Shown here piece by piece: positions 9,950 to 20,323 of a stretch of DNA of 64,000 nt. The stretch's first letter is position 1, and the number at the start of each line of letters is the position of its first letter. The position numbers and the translations under genes were made by a program. The notes under the pieces were generated by a model. That model did not search any database. It saw only the letters and a program-made list of their open reading frames with translations, and was not told the origin of the DNA. Location of the stretch: the NCBI GenBank assembly GCA_946811185.2, contig OX328098.1:25739084-25803083 (forward strand), read 5' to 3'. Origin of the DNA: Hippopus hippopus. Lineage: Eukaryota; Mollusca; Bivalvia; Cardiida; Cardiidae.

Positions 9950-10152
9950 GGACCCGTCCAGATCTAAAGCATATATAGATGGAGAGTCAAATTTGGCTTA
10001 AATGATGGGAATTTGTCTTTAAAAGGTTAGAAAACATCGTGGGAAAAGGAGAAAATGCTGGTAACCAGCATTTTCTCCTTTTCCCACGATGTTTTCAAAA
10101 AGTCGATTTCCTCTTGGGCGTAAAAGCCGGTAATCTTTTCCTGAAAGGTTAA
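9950..10152 (-). mobile_element. Family C copy with perfect palindrome
   Basis: The central palindrome at 10030-10096 is 67 bp: 33-bp arms starting GAAAACATCGTGGG around a single unpaired A, with no mismatch. Flanks are more diverged, and the right end is CTGAAAGGTTAA. Confidence 0.88.
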
Positions 10153-10332
10153 TGGCTTTAAGAGACGCTAGAGAGTTCAAATTACCTCTGGCACGTCCCT
10201 CCCTGCCTTCAGAATGTTTCTCACTCTTTGTTCGTTTTCTTCTGTTTTGGTTTGACTTTTACCATACAGTACATTTACAGTATACTTTATTATTACAGTA
10301 TACTTTATACAGAGGTACAAATGTCGCGTAGA

Positions 10333-10573
10333 TTTAACCCTTTACCACACAATACTGACTTTTTAAGGACCTGGAGAAAGAAGGCTTATGAAAACATTGT
10401 GGAAAAAAATCTTGGTAACGAATATTCTCTTTTTTTTTTTCTTCACAATGTTTTCTGCCCTTCCAAAACTATGTAATTATCAATAGATGTATTTAATTCA
10501 CATTTATTTTGTTGTCTGCTAATAGTTTCAATTTGGACAAGTCTAAACTTTTGTCGTCTGGTAAAGAGTTGAA
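10333..10573 (+). mobile_element. Family C copy
   Basis: TTAACCCTTTACCACACAAT is the canonical left end and TTGTCGTCTGGTAAAGAG the canonical right end. The middle palindrome is broken by A and T expansions. Confidence 0.9.
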
Positions 10574-10696
10574 CCAGATTTTGACTCATTTTTGAGGGGA
10601 ATGGAAAGGGTTGATATTTTGTAATCATATGCACCTTACTGGTTACCCTTAGTAATTGGGAGGAGGGGGGAGTCGCTGAAAAAGATAAAAATATCT

Positions 10697-10765
10697 TCCG
10701 TTGGAACTCGGACCTACGACCTTCAAAAGCAGTCGTCAACTGATATGTTATCGTGTTAAAATGAT
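10697..10765 (-). mobile_element. Possible tRNA-like SINE head
   Basis: The reverse complement contains a B-box-like GGTCCGAGTTCCAACGG preceded by ATATCAGTTGACGACTGC, resembling an A box. The surrounding body is not recognised, so this is tentative. Confidence 0.35.
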
Positions 10766-10938
10766 CATGTATCATTCTTTTTTATGCTTGGACAAATATG
10801 CCATTAACAAACGGAATAGGAAATTTTACAGTGAAAATACAAAAATCCTCGGTAATGCCTCGTGTATCTATGTTTCAATTACAAAAGTCATTTTTACACG
10901 CGAATAAAAATTACCAGTCTTAAATAAGATTGGCTAGC

Positions 10939-11160
10939 TTAATTCCCCTTTAACACACAACTTCGAGTTTCAACGACCCTGAGAAAGAGGCCTCTTGAAA
11001 ACATTGCGGAAAAACGCTGCTGGTAAGCAACATTTTCTCGTACAGGTATTTCCTCAATGTTTTCTACCCGATCAACCAAACTGTTTTAGCCATGCTTATT
11101 TTGAAGTCTTCATATACTTTTAATTTGGACCAATCTAAAACCAATGTATTTACCGCACAT
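10939..11160 (+). mobile_element. Family C copy, diverged
   Basis: TTAATTCCCCTTTAACACAC, AACGACCCTGAGAAAGAGG, AAAACATTGCGGAAAAACG and AATTTGGACCAATCTAAAAC are in the expected order. The palindrome arms no longer match well. Confidence 0.75.
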
Positions 11161-11541
11161 TTCTTTTGTTTGAAGATTTTCCGAACTTCTAGACTCATGT
11201 AATTAATCTACATTCCTAAACCAGCAGTTTTGCGCATCGATGCGTTTATTTACCTGAAAAAGATCGATACCTCATTTGAGGTATTTAGCGGTAAATCATC
11301 GGAAATAATAAATTTTCATCCTCCGATGCGTTACGGATCATGCACTATTTTTATGTTCTCAAACCGGAAGTTGACAGGATAAACCGGAAATGCGTCTGGT
11401 AATACAGGACGTCGATGGTAAATAAAACAGCAAGGTAGTGACTTGCGCAGGCAAATACACGCTATTCCTTTACTCCTTGTTTTTGGTGAATTCCTGATAT
11501 TCAAGAACATTGAATTGTTCATGATTGTAAGCAGTCATCTT
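11161..11541. other. No recognised feature
   Basis: Contains short inverted phrases (GATGCGTTTATTTACC and GGTAAATCATCGG), which might mark an old fold-back element, but I cannot define its ends. Confidence 0.4.
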
Positions 11542-11672
11542 TAGCCCTTTAGCACACAATCACGTGTTCTAGCGACTCAGAGGTAAGAGCCTTTTGAAAT
11601 CATTGTTGGAAAAGGAGAAAATGCGGGTAAGCAGCATTTTCTTCTTTCCCAAAAATGCTTTCCAAGGGAAAT
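11542..11672 (+). mobile_element. Family C left two thirds
   Basis: CTTTAGCCCTTTAGCACACA, then ATTGTTGGAAAAGGAG and GCAGCATTTTCTTC. Homology to C stops soon after AAATGCTTTCC. Confidence 0.7.
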
Positions 11673-11730
11673 ACCGTATTATATGAAAAGTCCTAATACT
11701 TGTACAGTTTTGTATAGATTCTTATTCAAT

Positions 11731-12220
11731 TGAGCCATGCTCTGTGAAAATGGCGTTTAATGCATCTGCATTAAGTATCGACCCACGTCAGCTTGCACAG
11801 TGCGCCGTCCGCACAGGCCGACTTGGGTCGAAACTTTTTGCTATAGGTCAATTTTCTGCAGGTAAAAGGACCGTTCTACCTCAGGATTCAGCCGATTGTA
11901 GGACAAAATGCATTTTATGGATCCATTATTATGTGATGATTTGCTTTGCATAATGCATCAAGGAGAAGCATTAACTCTTTACCAAACGACAAAAAATTAG
12001 ACTTTTCCAAATTGAAAGCATTTGCAGATGACAAAATAAACGTGACTCAAAAATTGAAACTTGACTTTAGAAGAGTAGAAAACATTGTGGGAAAAGGAGA
12101 AAATGCTGGTTACCAGCATTTTCTCCTTTTCCCACAATGTTTTCAAAAGGCTTCTTCCTCGGGGTCGTAAAAACCAGGGATTGTTTGGTATAAAGGGTTA
12201 AACTCCCGAAGCATGGCTCA
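11731..12220 (+). mobile_element. Family A copy split by a C insertion
   Basis: The left part runs to GGAGAAGCATTAA and the remainder, CTCCCGAAGCATGGCTCA, resumes after the inserted C element. Without the insert its length is about that of a normal A. The A hairpin has an extra GCGCCGTCC in the loop. Confidence 0.9.
11971..12201 (-). mobile_element. Family C inside family A, TTAA duplicated
   Basis: The C copy sits between TTAA at 11971-11974 and TTAA at 12198-12201. The uninterrupted A sequence has one TTAA there (GCATTAAGC), so the duplicated target is TTAA. The palindrome at 12078-12144 is perfect, with 33-bp arms and one central T. Confidence 0.93.
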
Positions 12221-12282
12221 ATTATTTGAGTCTTATTGCTAGACTGAAAATGTCTGTTGAGTTTATTCGGCTCTTTTTGATT

Positions 12283-12587
12283 GGCTGATTGTTTGGTGTT
12301 TAACGCCGTTTTCAACACTATTTCAGTTAACCTATCAGTGCACCTATCCATGCTTTCCTGGAGTCTCTTTTACCAGTACTCAGCACAATATTCTTTCCAA
12401 GCCACTGGCTGCTTTCCCACATAACCATTGTCGAAACAATGGCAGCGGTGGGAGAGGCATGAATCCTGTCGCAATGACTTATCATCAATCCTCGGAAAGA
12501 AATTTGCATTGGCCGAGCCGGGAATCGAACCCTCGACCTCCTGTTCTCAAGTCTCATACGCTACCGACTAAGCTGTCGGGGCTCGGC
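12283..12587 (-). mobile_element. SINE-1 copy, full length with target duplication
   Basis: Flanked by CGGCTCTTTTTGATT (12268-12282) and a near-identical copy at 12588-12604. The head lies at the right end: the complement reads GAGCCCCGACAGCTTAGTCGG, with the B box in GGGTTCGATTCC. The tail ends GTTAAACACCAAACAATCAG. Confidence 0.95.
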
Positions 12588-12604
12588 CGGCTCTTTTTTG
12601 GATT

Positions 12605-13162
12605 AAAAGCAATGTAAGTCGTGAATAACATGCATAAAGATTGATGATAAATTTCAAGCATAATCTAAAAATGGTAACAGAAAATAATGATGAATAGGGC
12701 AGTGAGATCAAAATAATATAGTGGTCCAAAATTCGAACATTTCGATTCGGCTTGCAAATACATTTTATGAATTCAAACATGAGAAATTGATAAAGTGGAA
12801 AAATAACTCAAATCGAGAGAGTTTATATTGATGCAATTTTTGTGCAGAAAAGACTGACAGATACCGAAAAAGTAATATATTTCTCGTGCAAGCGTCTTAA
12901 ATCCAAGATATTGCGATAAGAGGTGAAATTAAAGACGGGTTCATCAAATATTCATACGAAATCTTCGGTCGTATTGGCTTCAGCCATAAACGTTTTTATG
13001 CAGCCTCTAAAGGTAACTGAAGATGTGAGAAATTGCGATTTTGATTGATGGCTTGTTTAAGCCACGAGGATAAAATTCGGAATCCCCCGGAATTGTTCCG
13101 CCATCTAATGGTTACAAGTGGAATAGTCTGCAGCATTATGAGACTAAAAGTGTCAGAGCACG
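12605..13162. other. No recognised feature
   Basis: About 560 bases of A+T-rich sequence with no family match and no credible coding frame. Confidence 0.5.
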
Positions 13163-13380
13163 TGTAACTCTTTACCAGACAACTAAATTTTATGGCTGGT
13201 CCAAATTGAAAGCACCTACAGACGACAAATTAAATGTCGGACAAAGGTTAGGACTGGTGTCAGAAAGGGGAAAACATTGTTGGAAAGAGAGAAAGTGCTG
13301 GTTACCAGCATTTTCTTCTGTTTCAACAATGTTTTCAAAAGACTTCTTCTCGAGGATCGAGGCACGGGATTGTTAGAACA
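13163..13380 (-). mobile_element. Family C copy
   Basis: TAACTCTTTACCAGACAAC, CAAATTGAAAGCACC, then a palindrome with T and G changes (AACATTGTTGGAAAGAGAG). The right end is CGGGATTGTTAGAAC. Confidence 0.85.
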
Positions 13381-13490
13381 CATTTGTGTTCAACACTTCC
13401 ATCGCTAAATAAATAATTTGGACTATCTGCGACCACAGAAAATTTAATTTCACAGAAGGTTAATCGATTTACATATATTTCTCAAAGGTA

Positions 13491-13640
13491 ACCTATAGGC
13501 ATTTTCTCCAGTTTTTTTCCACAATGTTTTCTACTCTATCAAATACTGCACTTACAAATTTGGCCATATTTAATATGACGTCAGCATATGCTTTGGGTTT
13601 GGACAGTTGTAAAATTTTGTTGTGTGGTAAGGGGTTTAAA
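13491..13640 (+). mobile_element. Family C right part
   Basis: GGCATTTTCTCCAG, CCACAATGTTTTCTACTC and AATTTTGTTGTGTGGTAAGG are the right arm and right end. The left third is missing. Confidence 0.75.
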
Positions 13641-13888
13641 GTCTGGGATATAATCCCTCTCGTAATCCCAGGTGTACGGAGGCTAAACTTTCCGGCTTTA
13701 TCCGCAGACCTCTGTTCCATATTGCAGCAGATCAGTTTGAAAAAAAAACTTTGTGAAAAAAGGAGAAACTACTCGTACAGAGCAATTTATCCGTCTTTTC
13801 AAGCACTTTCTCAGAAGTGTTCATAGACCAATGCTTCCATCCTAAAGGTCGCAAATATATGTTTCAGCTGTAGACAACGCAAGATATA

Positions 13889-14137
13889 TGGCCTGCAACA
13901 CGCGAAAAGGGGCATTCGGATATTTGCGTAAAGTGTCGTCTCGCGTCAGTCTGCGCAGTCCTCGCAGGCTAATTCCGTTTTTATGTAATTTTCTGTTTTG
14001 GACAAGTCTACTGTAGCAAAAAATCTAATGTAGTCGTAAAGTGCGGTCTCGGATTAGCCTGCGCGGACTGCGCAGGCTGATCCGAGACGACACTTTACGC
14101 AAATGTCCTAATGCCCCTTTTCGCGTGTTGCAAGCCA
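13889..14137. mobile_element. Family B copy, first hairpin partly deleted
   Basis: TGGCCTGCAACACGCG and CGTGTTGCAAGCCA with TA flanks. The first hairpin has lost the end of its second arm (GCAGGCTAATTCCGTTTTT), while the second hairpin is intact. Confidence 0.92.
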
Positions 14138-14170
14138 TATTATCCGTGCATACTTATGTACCTCTCATGC

Positions 14171-14402
14171 TTTAACCATTTACCATACAATCTCGACTTT
14201 TAACGACCCTGAGAGAAAATAAATCTTTTGAAAACATTGTGGGACAAGGAGAAAATGCTGGTAATCAGCATTTTCTCCTTTTTCCCACAATATTTTCTAC
14301 CCTTTTCTAAACAAATTTCAATTTTTGAGTCACATTTAATTTGTTGTCTGCAAAGACTTTCAATTTGAACTTGTCTAAAAAATTTTCGTTCGGTATTTAA
14401 GA
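14171..14402 (+). mobile_element. Family C copy
   Basis: Starts only 34 bases after the B element with TTTAACCATTTACCATAC. The palindrome is near perfect around GCTGGTAATCAGC, and the right side has AATTTGTTGTCTGC. Confidence 0.9.
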
Positions 14403-14721
14403 TTTAAGCAATATTATTGTTCTTTCTCCAAAATGCCCGGAGCTGAATAGGATAAATGTGAATCCTTTCTCTTTCGGGACTTCAACTTCACTTTGAGTCC
14501 ATACGATTTCAAATTTCAGTTTTTTTTTTTTTTCCCCAATGCAAATTCCGTCGTGGGAAAACAATACACAGACGTATTATGCTGTCTATCAATATCTATC
14601 AAACTGAAGTGATTAGCCGTATAATGAACAAGACACATATATCCTTCGTGTTAAGCAGTTTCTCTGCAGTGTTCAAAAACCGATTACAGCAATAATTCCT
14701 CGTTGCTCACAATATTTTCTA
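14403..14721. other. No recognised feature
   Basis: Unique-looking sequence with a T run at about 14520-14535. Confidence 0.5.
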
Positions 14722-14937
14722 TTAACCTTAAACTTATAAAGAAATGGAATAAAGATTTCCAGTCAATGGTATGCACCGAAACATTGCAATTTCAAAACGC
14801 TTGTTTCTGGAGAAAGAAAGACTCATCGTATCGGACAGTGTAGATCAAAGATCAGACTGCACGTTCTGTGCAGTCTGATCTTGATCTACACTGTCCGCAA
14901 AACAGCATTGAGTCGCGTTTAGCAGCTTAAGAGTTAA
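14722..14937 (-). mobile_element. Family D copy
   Basis: From TTAACCTTAAACTTAT to TAGCAGCTTAAGAGTTAA. The hairpin is complete, with TCGGACAGTGTAGATC and GATCTACACTGTCCGC at its base. Confidence 0.88.
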
Positions 14938-15012
14938 AGCTGTCATATATAATGATGAAAAATGTCACACATACATGTATTATGTATGAAATATGTTTAT
15001 TTGAATCTTTAA

Positions 15013-15310
15013 AATGGTGTTTAACGCCGTTTTCGCATTATTTGTTTATATCGTGGACACTAGTGCACCTATCCATGCTTTCCCGGAATTTCTTTTTACC
15101 AGTATTTCGCAGAATTTCTTCCCCAGTTGCTGGCTGCTTCCCCTCATAACCAAGGTGAAAACGATCATCAGCGATGAAAGAAGATAGAGTCTTGTCTGAG
15201 TGACTATCACCAATTCTTGGCCGAGCTGGTGATTCGAACCAGCAACCACCCCCCCCCCCCCCCCCCCCGTTTCAACACCTGTACGTTACCGAATGAGATA
15301 CCAAGCTCGG
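15013..15310 (-). mobile_element. SINE-1 copy with C-tract expansion
   Basis: Starts AAATGGTGTTTAACGCCG. A run of 20 C (15249-15268) interrupts the head between the B-box side and the rest of the tRNA-like region, whose complement ends in an A-box-like TATCTCATTCGGTAACG. Confidence 0.88.
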
Positions 15311-15562
15311 ATAAGAAGAAAAAAAGAAATAAGATAAAAACTATAATCTAACTGATAAGAGAAAAAAATCGATCATTGATTTAAGTTTAATTCATCCCGT
15401 AACAAAGATCGATGAATAGTAACTTTGGGAAAGAATTTATATTGCTGAATGAACAAAATTAAAAAGAAAAACCGAAATTCTCCATTGACAAAAAATACCT
15501 GCGTAGAAATTTGACATCTCAAGTTTTGATATTCATGCTTGTGTCTTTTCCTGTTGGGTGTT

Positions 15563-15582
15563 GTTGTTGTTGTTGTTATTGT
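15563..15582. repeat. (GTT)n microsatellite
   Basis: About seven GTT units. Confidence 0.85.
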
Positions 15583-15589
15583 TGATTAT

Positions 15590-15753
15590 AGTATTATTTC
15601 AGACATATCACGACTACAAGTACACCTATGCGTGTGTCTCTTGTGTTTTCATGTGGTCTTTCTTTTACCAGCACTACGCATGGCACTTTATAAAAGCCAC
15701 CGGCTACTTTCAAACAGAAACTGTAACGACAGCATAGAAAATGCACAGCGGTT

Positions 15754-15809
<56 letters not shown>

Positions 15810-15922
15810 TATGAATATTGTTACAATGACTACCAAATATCCTAGAGAGGAGTTCTGGCCGAGCAGGGGTTCGAACACGTCACCCTAAATTACAAGTACA
15901 ATGCACTTAGCCAGCAGAGCTC
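15590..15922 (-). mobile_element. Diverged SINE-1 with internal (GA)n
   Basis: ATTATTTCAGACATATCACG, TTTTACCAGCACTACGC and GGGGTTCGAACACG (complement of a B box) are in SINE-1 order. A (GA)n tract replaces the usual GAGAGAGGAATG stretch, so it seems to have grown from it. Confidence 0.75.
15764..15806. repeat. (GA)n microsatellite
   Basis: About 20 GA units inside the SINE-1 body. Confidence 0.95.
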
Positions 15923-15930
15923 AATATATA

Positions 15931-16187
15931 TGAGCCATGCTCTGTGAAATGGGGCTCTAATGCATCTGCAAAATTAAATTGACCCATATCAGCCTGTGCA
16001 GTCTGTGCAGGCTGAGTGTAACGAAACCTTTAGCTTTTGACCAATTTCTGCTTACCCTAAGACCATTCTACCTCATGATTCAGTCGGTGGTAGGCAAAAT
16101 GGATTTCATGGATCCATTAGTATGTGATAACTTGGTATTAAGCATCACGGAAATGCATTAAACCCTCTTTTGCCAGAGCATGGCTCA
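15931..16187 (+). mobile_element. Family A copy, full length
   Basis: Ends TGAGCCATGCTCTG and CAGAGCATGGCTCA are perfect inverted repeats flanked by TATA. The hairpin has lost part of its distal stem (GCTGAGTGTAACG). Confidence 0.92.
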
Positions 16188-16284
16188 TATATTAAATCCA
16201 TCAGAGCGCAAAACAAACCTAACATTTCTAAATCTAGAGATATGACCCAAATAATGGTATATCCAAGCTTGTTTTTGTCCAGAA

Positions 16285-16403
16285 TATCGAAGTAAAGTGG
16301 ACAGATTGGATCAAAGGTCAGACTGCGTGTTTTTTGCAGTCTGATCTCTGATCTACACTTGCAGCAAGTGCAACTTAAGTTGTGAAAGGTGCTTCAGGGT
16401 TAA
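16285..16403 (-). mobile_element. Family D right portion
   Basis: GATCAAAGGTCAGACTGCG and CAGTCTGATCTCTGATC form the hairpin. It ends CTTCAGGGTTAA. Confidence 0.65.
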
Positions 16404-16454
16404 AATAAACAAAAGGTATAAAGTTTTGTTTTTTATTCCTTTCAAGACAGAATT

Positions 16455-16605
16455 TTGTTGCGGGTAGATCTAGTATTCACAAATTATTCTTACTAATTCT
16501 GAAATAGAAAGTAACACAAATCCTGATTGGCTGAATCTTTTGGTACGGCCAATTAGATATTGTTTTATTTTTAGCAGATTAAAATGCTTGCAAAATACGG
16601 GCCCA
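16455..16605. mobile_element. Second family J element
   Basis: Shares GTATTCACAAATTATTCTTA and AGAAAGTAACACAAATCCTG with the copy near 5.6 kb, and ends in ATACGGGCCC. Shorter, and its right half is eroded. Confidence 0.6.
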
Positions 16606-16727
16606 AGGCGCAATACGCAGTTTCTTTACGCTTACCTGTCATAAGTATTTTGTCAGTTAAGAATTACGGTTGTACTCAAAATAGTTGAGTGCAGACCTTA
16701 TCCATCATTTGAGTTAGATCTAGTTTG

Positions 16728-16793
16728 TTGTCTGTAAAAATTCTTTTACTTGGAACAAGCCTAAAATTTTTGTCGATTCGCAGAGAGTTAATC
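16728..16793 (+). mobile_element. Family C right-end fragment
   Basis: GTTTGTTGTCTGTAAAAATTC, then CTAAAATTTTTGTCG and GAGAGTTAA. Confidence 0.6.
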
Positions 16794-16919
16794 AAATCAA
16801 AGACTGTTCAAGGGCTTCTTTGGACCCAAGGGAAACTGATACAATGCTTGTATGGTTTTCACCGATGTTTCACCTTTATTCTTTCACACCCAATGGTAAC
16901 TTGAATAGCTTTTTTTTGC

Positions 16920-16992
16920 GGCCGGTGTAGATCAAGATCAGACGGCTTATTCTGCAAAGAAAGTGCAGTCTGATCTTGGATCTACGCTTAAT
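16920..16992 (+). mobile_element. Family D/D2 hairpin remnant
   Basis: GGTGTAGATCAAGATCAGAC and GTGCAGTCTGATCTTGGATC enclose an enlarged loop (GGCTTATTCTGCAAAGAAA). The outer ends are lost. Confidence 0.65.
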
Positions 16993-17199
16993 TATAATGA
17001 CTAAAACCAATATAAGTAAATATAATCCAGAAGAAAACAACGGCGGCAAAAAAAAAGATTTCGGAGTCATCTGCGAATAACAAAGCTTTCTTGGTTATAT
17101 AGCTTGACAAAAGACACACTGAAAGATGCAAGACTAAATACCTAAGCCATTATGTAGTCTCAGATAAAGTCGAATGCCAAAACCAGGCGATACCCAGTG

Positions 17200-17355
17200 G
17201 ATCCATCCATCCATCCATCCATCCTACCAATTATCCATCCACCCAATTATCCATCCATCCATCCCTCCCTCCCTCCATCTCTCCATCCATCCATCCATCC
17301 ATCTAACCTTCAATCTATTCTTCCATCTATCCACACATCCATCCATCCATCCATC
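17200..17355. repeat. (ATCC)n microsatellite
   Basis: Imperfect CATC/ATCC repeats with interruptions. It accounts for the histidine-proline-serine-isoleucine open frames here. Confidence 0.95.
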
Positions 17356-17377
17356 AACCGTCCAAGAATGCTTTTTT

Positions 17378-17589
17378 TAACCGTTATCCTGCTTTAAAAA
17401 ATGAAATGAAACTTACAAACTGATAGTAAAAGCCCGATTTATGTTATTCCAAGTTAACTTTTAGGGAAAAAACATCTCGTTATCGGACAGCGTAGATCCA
17501 AGATCAGACTGCACGTTTTGTGCAGTCTGATCTTGATCTACACTGTCCGCCAAAGGTCAGTAAGTCGCGCTTACCAGCTTAAGAGTTAT
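17378..17589 (-). mobile_element. Family D copy, full length
   Basis: TTAACCGTTATCCTGC to CAGCTTAAGAGTTA. The hairpin is complete with the loop variant CACGTTTTGTGC. Confidence 0.92.
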
Positions 17590-17611
17590 TGTATTGCAGG
17601 ACCTTATGAGT

Positions 17612-17832
17612 TAACTCTTTTAGTGCCAATGAATAAACTTAACATCTTTCGATGGCTAAAAATTTACGTTTACAATTCATTGTAGCTCATTGTGATTTTT
17701 ATCCCACAGGCCTGACTGGACAAAAGAATGATATACACACAGGGTCACATTGCGTGTTAATTCTGTGCAGTCTGATTTTGATCTACCCTGTCCGCAAAAG
17801 TCTCTGTTTTTCCTTATGCGTTCAAAGTTATA
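17612..17832 (-). mobile_element. Family D2 copy, left arm decayed
   Basis: GTTAACTCTTTTAGTGCC is the D2 left end. TCTGTGCAGTCTGATTTTG keeps the right arm, while the left arm has diverged (GGGTCACATTGCG). Confidence 0.7.
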
Positions 17833-17839
17833 AGCGAGC

Positions 17840-18015
17840 CAATCGGGCTGCTAAAATAAATTTAATGAGTTTCTTAAAATCCCGAAATATTTGCTTTTTT
17901 CAAACTTTCTCTCAGTCTCAAAAATCTCAACGTCACGGACAGCTTAGATCCAACATCAGGCTGATCTTGATCTACTTTGTTCGCAAAAATGCATCAAGTT
18001 TCCTTAAGGATTTAA
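17840..18015 (-). mobile_element. Family D copy, hairpin collapsed
   Basis: GGCTGCTAAAATAAATTTAATG, then GACAGCTTAGATCCAACATC followed at once by AGGCTGATCTTGATC: the loop and inner stem are deleted. Confidence 0.65.
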
Positions 18016-18527
18016 TCGCCACTCGCATAAAAGGCGGTAGTATAGAATCTACGTGAAATGATTTTGTCATTTGGAGCGATTCGTGTTCATTCGTCTTCTC
18101 GTGGCTGTTGTTTATTATTGCCTAGAAAAAAGGAAATAAAAAAAAGTAATATGACTGACTGACCGCCACGCGGACTTTGGCGGGATATTAATATAAATAT
18201 TACTACAGGATCAAAGTATCTTCGTGAACGTGAAATTGTGATTTTTGTATAAAAGATGTTGTTAATACGAAGAATAAATTGCGGGAAATCGGGATATTAA
18301 AACTAAATTGGATTTATGTGGTCAAGTGGGTAAATATGGTATTCATTCCTGAAGAAAAATATTACACATATCTTCAAATTATAGTTGGAAAATTAGCTTT
18401 TTTTTTCTAAAGTTTGGAGAATATCACGCGACTTTCTCCTCAATGTTTTCTTCGTTTGTCGGTTTGTCTTTGTATTTTCTGTCTGTTAGTCTATTCATAA
18501 GTGCGATTATTCGTCCTTTTCTTGCAT
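18016..18527. other. No recognised feature
   Basis: A+T-rich. A C-like phrase CGCGACTTTCTCCTCAATGTTTTC occurs at about 18428-18451, but the remainder is unassigned. Confidence 0.45.
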
Positions 18528-18530
18528 TGA

Positions 18531-18571
<41 letters not shown>

Positions 18572-18652
18572 CTCTTTCTCTCTCCGTCTCGTTCTCGCCT
18601 TCACTTTCTCTCTCTCTTTTTCTCTCTTTCATTCTCTCTCCTCTCTCTTTCC

Positions 18653-18660
<8 letters not shown>
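18528..18660. repeat. (CT)n and CT-rich microsatellite
   Basis: Long CT runs with TTT and CG interruptions. Confidence 0.95.
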
Positions 18661-18691
<31 letters not shown>

Positions 18692-18806
18692 CATCCATCA
18701 ATCCATCTATCTATCTTTCTTTCTATCCATCCATCTATCCATCTATCTCTCTATCTATCTGTCTATCTATCTATCTATCTATGTATCTATCTATCGATCG
18801 ATCTAT
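18651..18806. repeat. (CTAT)n / (CCAT)n microsatellite
   Basis: Follows directly from the CT tract. About 35 tetranucleotide units with point variants, ending in CGATCGATC. Confidence 0.95.
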
Positions 18807-18865
18807 CTTCCCTCCCTCCCTCTCCAATTATAGTTTAACATTGAAATTGGGAGACAAAAACTTTT

Positions 18866-18990
18866 ACAGGCTGTACTGTAACACATTGTCAGAATCATAA
18901 TAATATCCAAACCTTTAAATGCTATAGTTTAACGGCTGCTTGCATTTTGCCTTCTGCATTGTTTAATTTTGGCCGTTGGTTCGGCCTTTA
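18866..18990 (+). mobile_element. Family L right-end fragment
   Basis: CTGTAACACATTGTCAGAATC and TTTTGGCCGTTGGTTCGGCC match the right third of the L elements near 28, 34 and 52 kb. Confidence 0.7.
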
Positions 18991-19200
18991 ACTCTTTAGT
19001 GCCAAATGTATAAACTCGACCTCATTCTGCTAAATATACAATCCACCGAAACTGAGAATGAATCTTTTTCTCGTATTAAAAGCTTAACTAAATAAGTAGA
19101 CGGTATAAATCCAAATTGGACTACACGTTCTGTGCAGTCTGATCTCGATCTATGCCGCCCCCAAAAGTTCCAATTTTCGCCTACGGCACTGAACGGGTTA
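18988..19200 (-). mobile_element. Family D2 copy, full length
   Basis: TTAACTCTTTAGTGCCAAAT to CGGCACTGAACGGGTTA. It abuts the L fragment, sharing the TTAA. The left hairpin arm is worn (CCAAATTGGACTACACG), the right intact. Confidence 0.88.
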
Positions 19201-19410
19201 GACACAACATTAGTTTAGTCTTATGGAAACCATAACAAAAAATCGTGAAAAAATAACCAAACTTAAAAACATTTTACTAGAAAAGGAATATCGTTTATCA
19301 CTGGTACGAAAAACGTTGTAGCAAAAGGAGAAATCGCACGAAATGACACGTTCCTTTTCGTCATAATGGTTTGTAAAGTGGTGTGCCTCAAGAATTTACT
19401 TTTTCGTTGT

Positions 19411-19710
19411 TTGGTGTTAAACGGCGTTTTCGACAGTAATTCAATGATATCGGGACGCCCAGTGCACCTATCCACGCTTTCCTTAAGCTTCTATACTACC
19501 AGTATTTTGTGCAATATTCTTCTCAAACCACTGCTTACTTTCCCACAAAAACATGGCCGAAAGAACAATCAAAGTTGAGAGGGGAATGAATCCTTGGGAA
19601 GTCACTGTCATCCATCCTTTGAATAAAAATTGGTAGAACTGAGGATTCGAGCCAGCGACCCCCTGGTTTCAAGCCGCCTGTATGTTACAGTCCGAGCCAC
19701 TGGGAAAGGC
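19411..19710 (-). mobile_element. SINE-1 copy
   Basis: TGGTGTTAAACGGCG to a head whose complement carries AGTGGCTCGGACTGTAACA and a B box from GATTCGAGCCAGC. The body includes CCACTGCTTACTTTCCCAC. Confidence 0.85.
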
Positions 19711-20294
19711 TGCTAGAAAAGGAAAAGTAATTTGCGAGAGCTAACGAGGCAATAAATATGTATCTTTTGAGAGCGTTATGAATTGATAGGTTATTCCTTG
19801 ATCAATCACATTGATTTCTAAGTCAATAATACAATCAAACCTTTCTTAAGAAACTATCCTAGGGGACAAGCTAAATCGAATTTTATAGGCAAGTGGCTGC
19901 TAAATGAAAGTATGATTTTATCCAAAACTTGGATTTCAAAACTTTGAAGGGTACTTGCTTGGAGAAGGTGGCAGCTTAATTGAAAAGAATAAACAGCATA
20001 GCTTTAATTGTACAAAACACAAAAAAAACTTCCACATGCAACCTGTCAATTCGACAAATCAAAACTAGCCTTTTAAGACAAGCGGTTGGTACTGGTATAA
20101 ACAAGGAATTATTTCTTTTTGAAATCGGGTTTTGAAATTAGGAACCATGGTTGCCTATTTTAGATGGCTGCATGATCCATGTGACCAATAGAGACAGGCT
20201 CGTATACACCGACCATTGTTGTAACTATTCTCAAGTTCATTTTCAAGAATTTTCCATTTTGAAAGTAATGCGATTTCTCTTGGCTCAGCAAAAA
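19711..20294. other. No recognised feature
   Basis: Nearly 600 bases without a recognised element or credible coding frame. Confidence 0.5.
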
Positions 20295-20323
20295 GAGTCA
20301 CGTTCTGGAAAAAGGGGATTTAA
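20295..20323 (+). mobile_element. Family A left-end stub
   Basis: GAGTCACGTTCTGGAAAAAGG then GGATTTAA is the first 29 bases of A, cut off exactly where a B element starts. Confidence 0.6.

Noticed and set aside
18443..18838. 131-codon serine/leucine/isoleucine frame
   Set aside because: Encoded by CT and CTAT microsatellites.
19291..19370. Another C element (AAAACGTTGTAGCAAAAGG...CCTTTTCGTCATAATGG)
   Set aside because: The resemblance is limited to a short stretch, with no C ends nearby, so I left it out.
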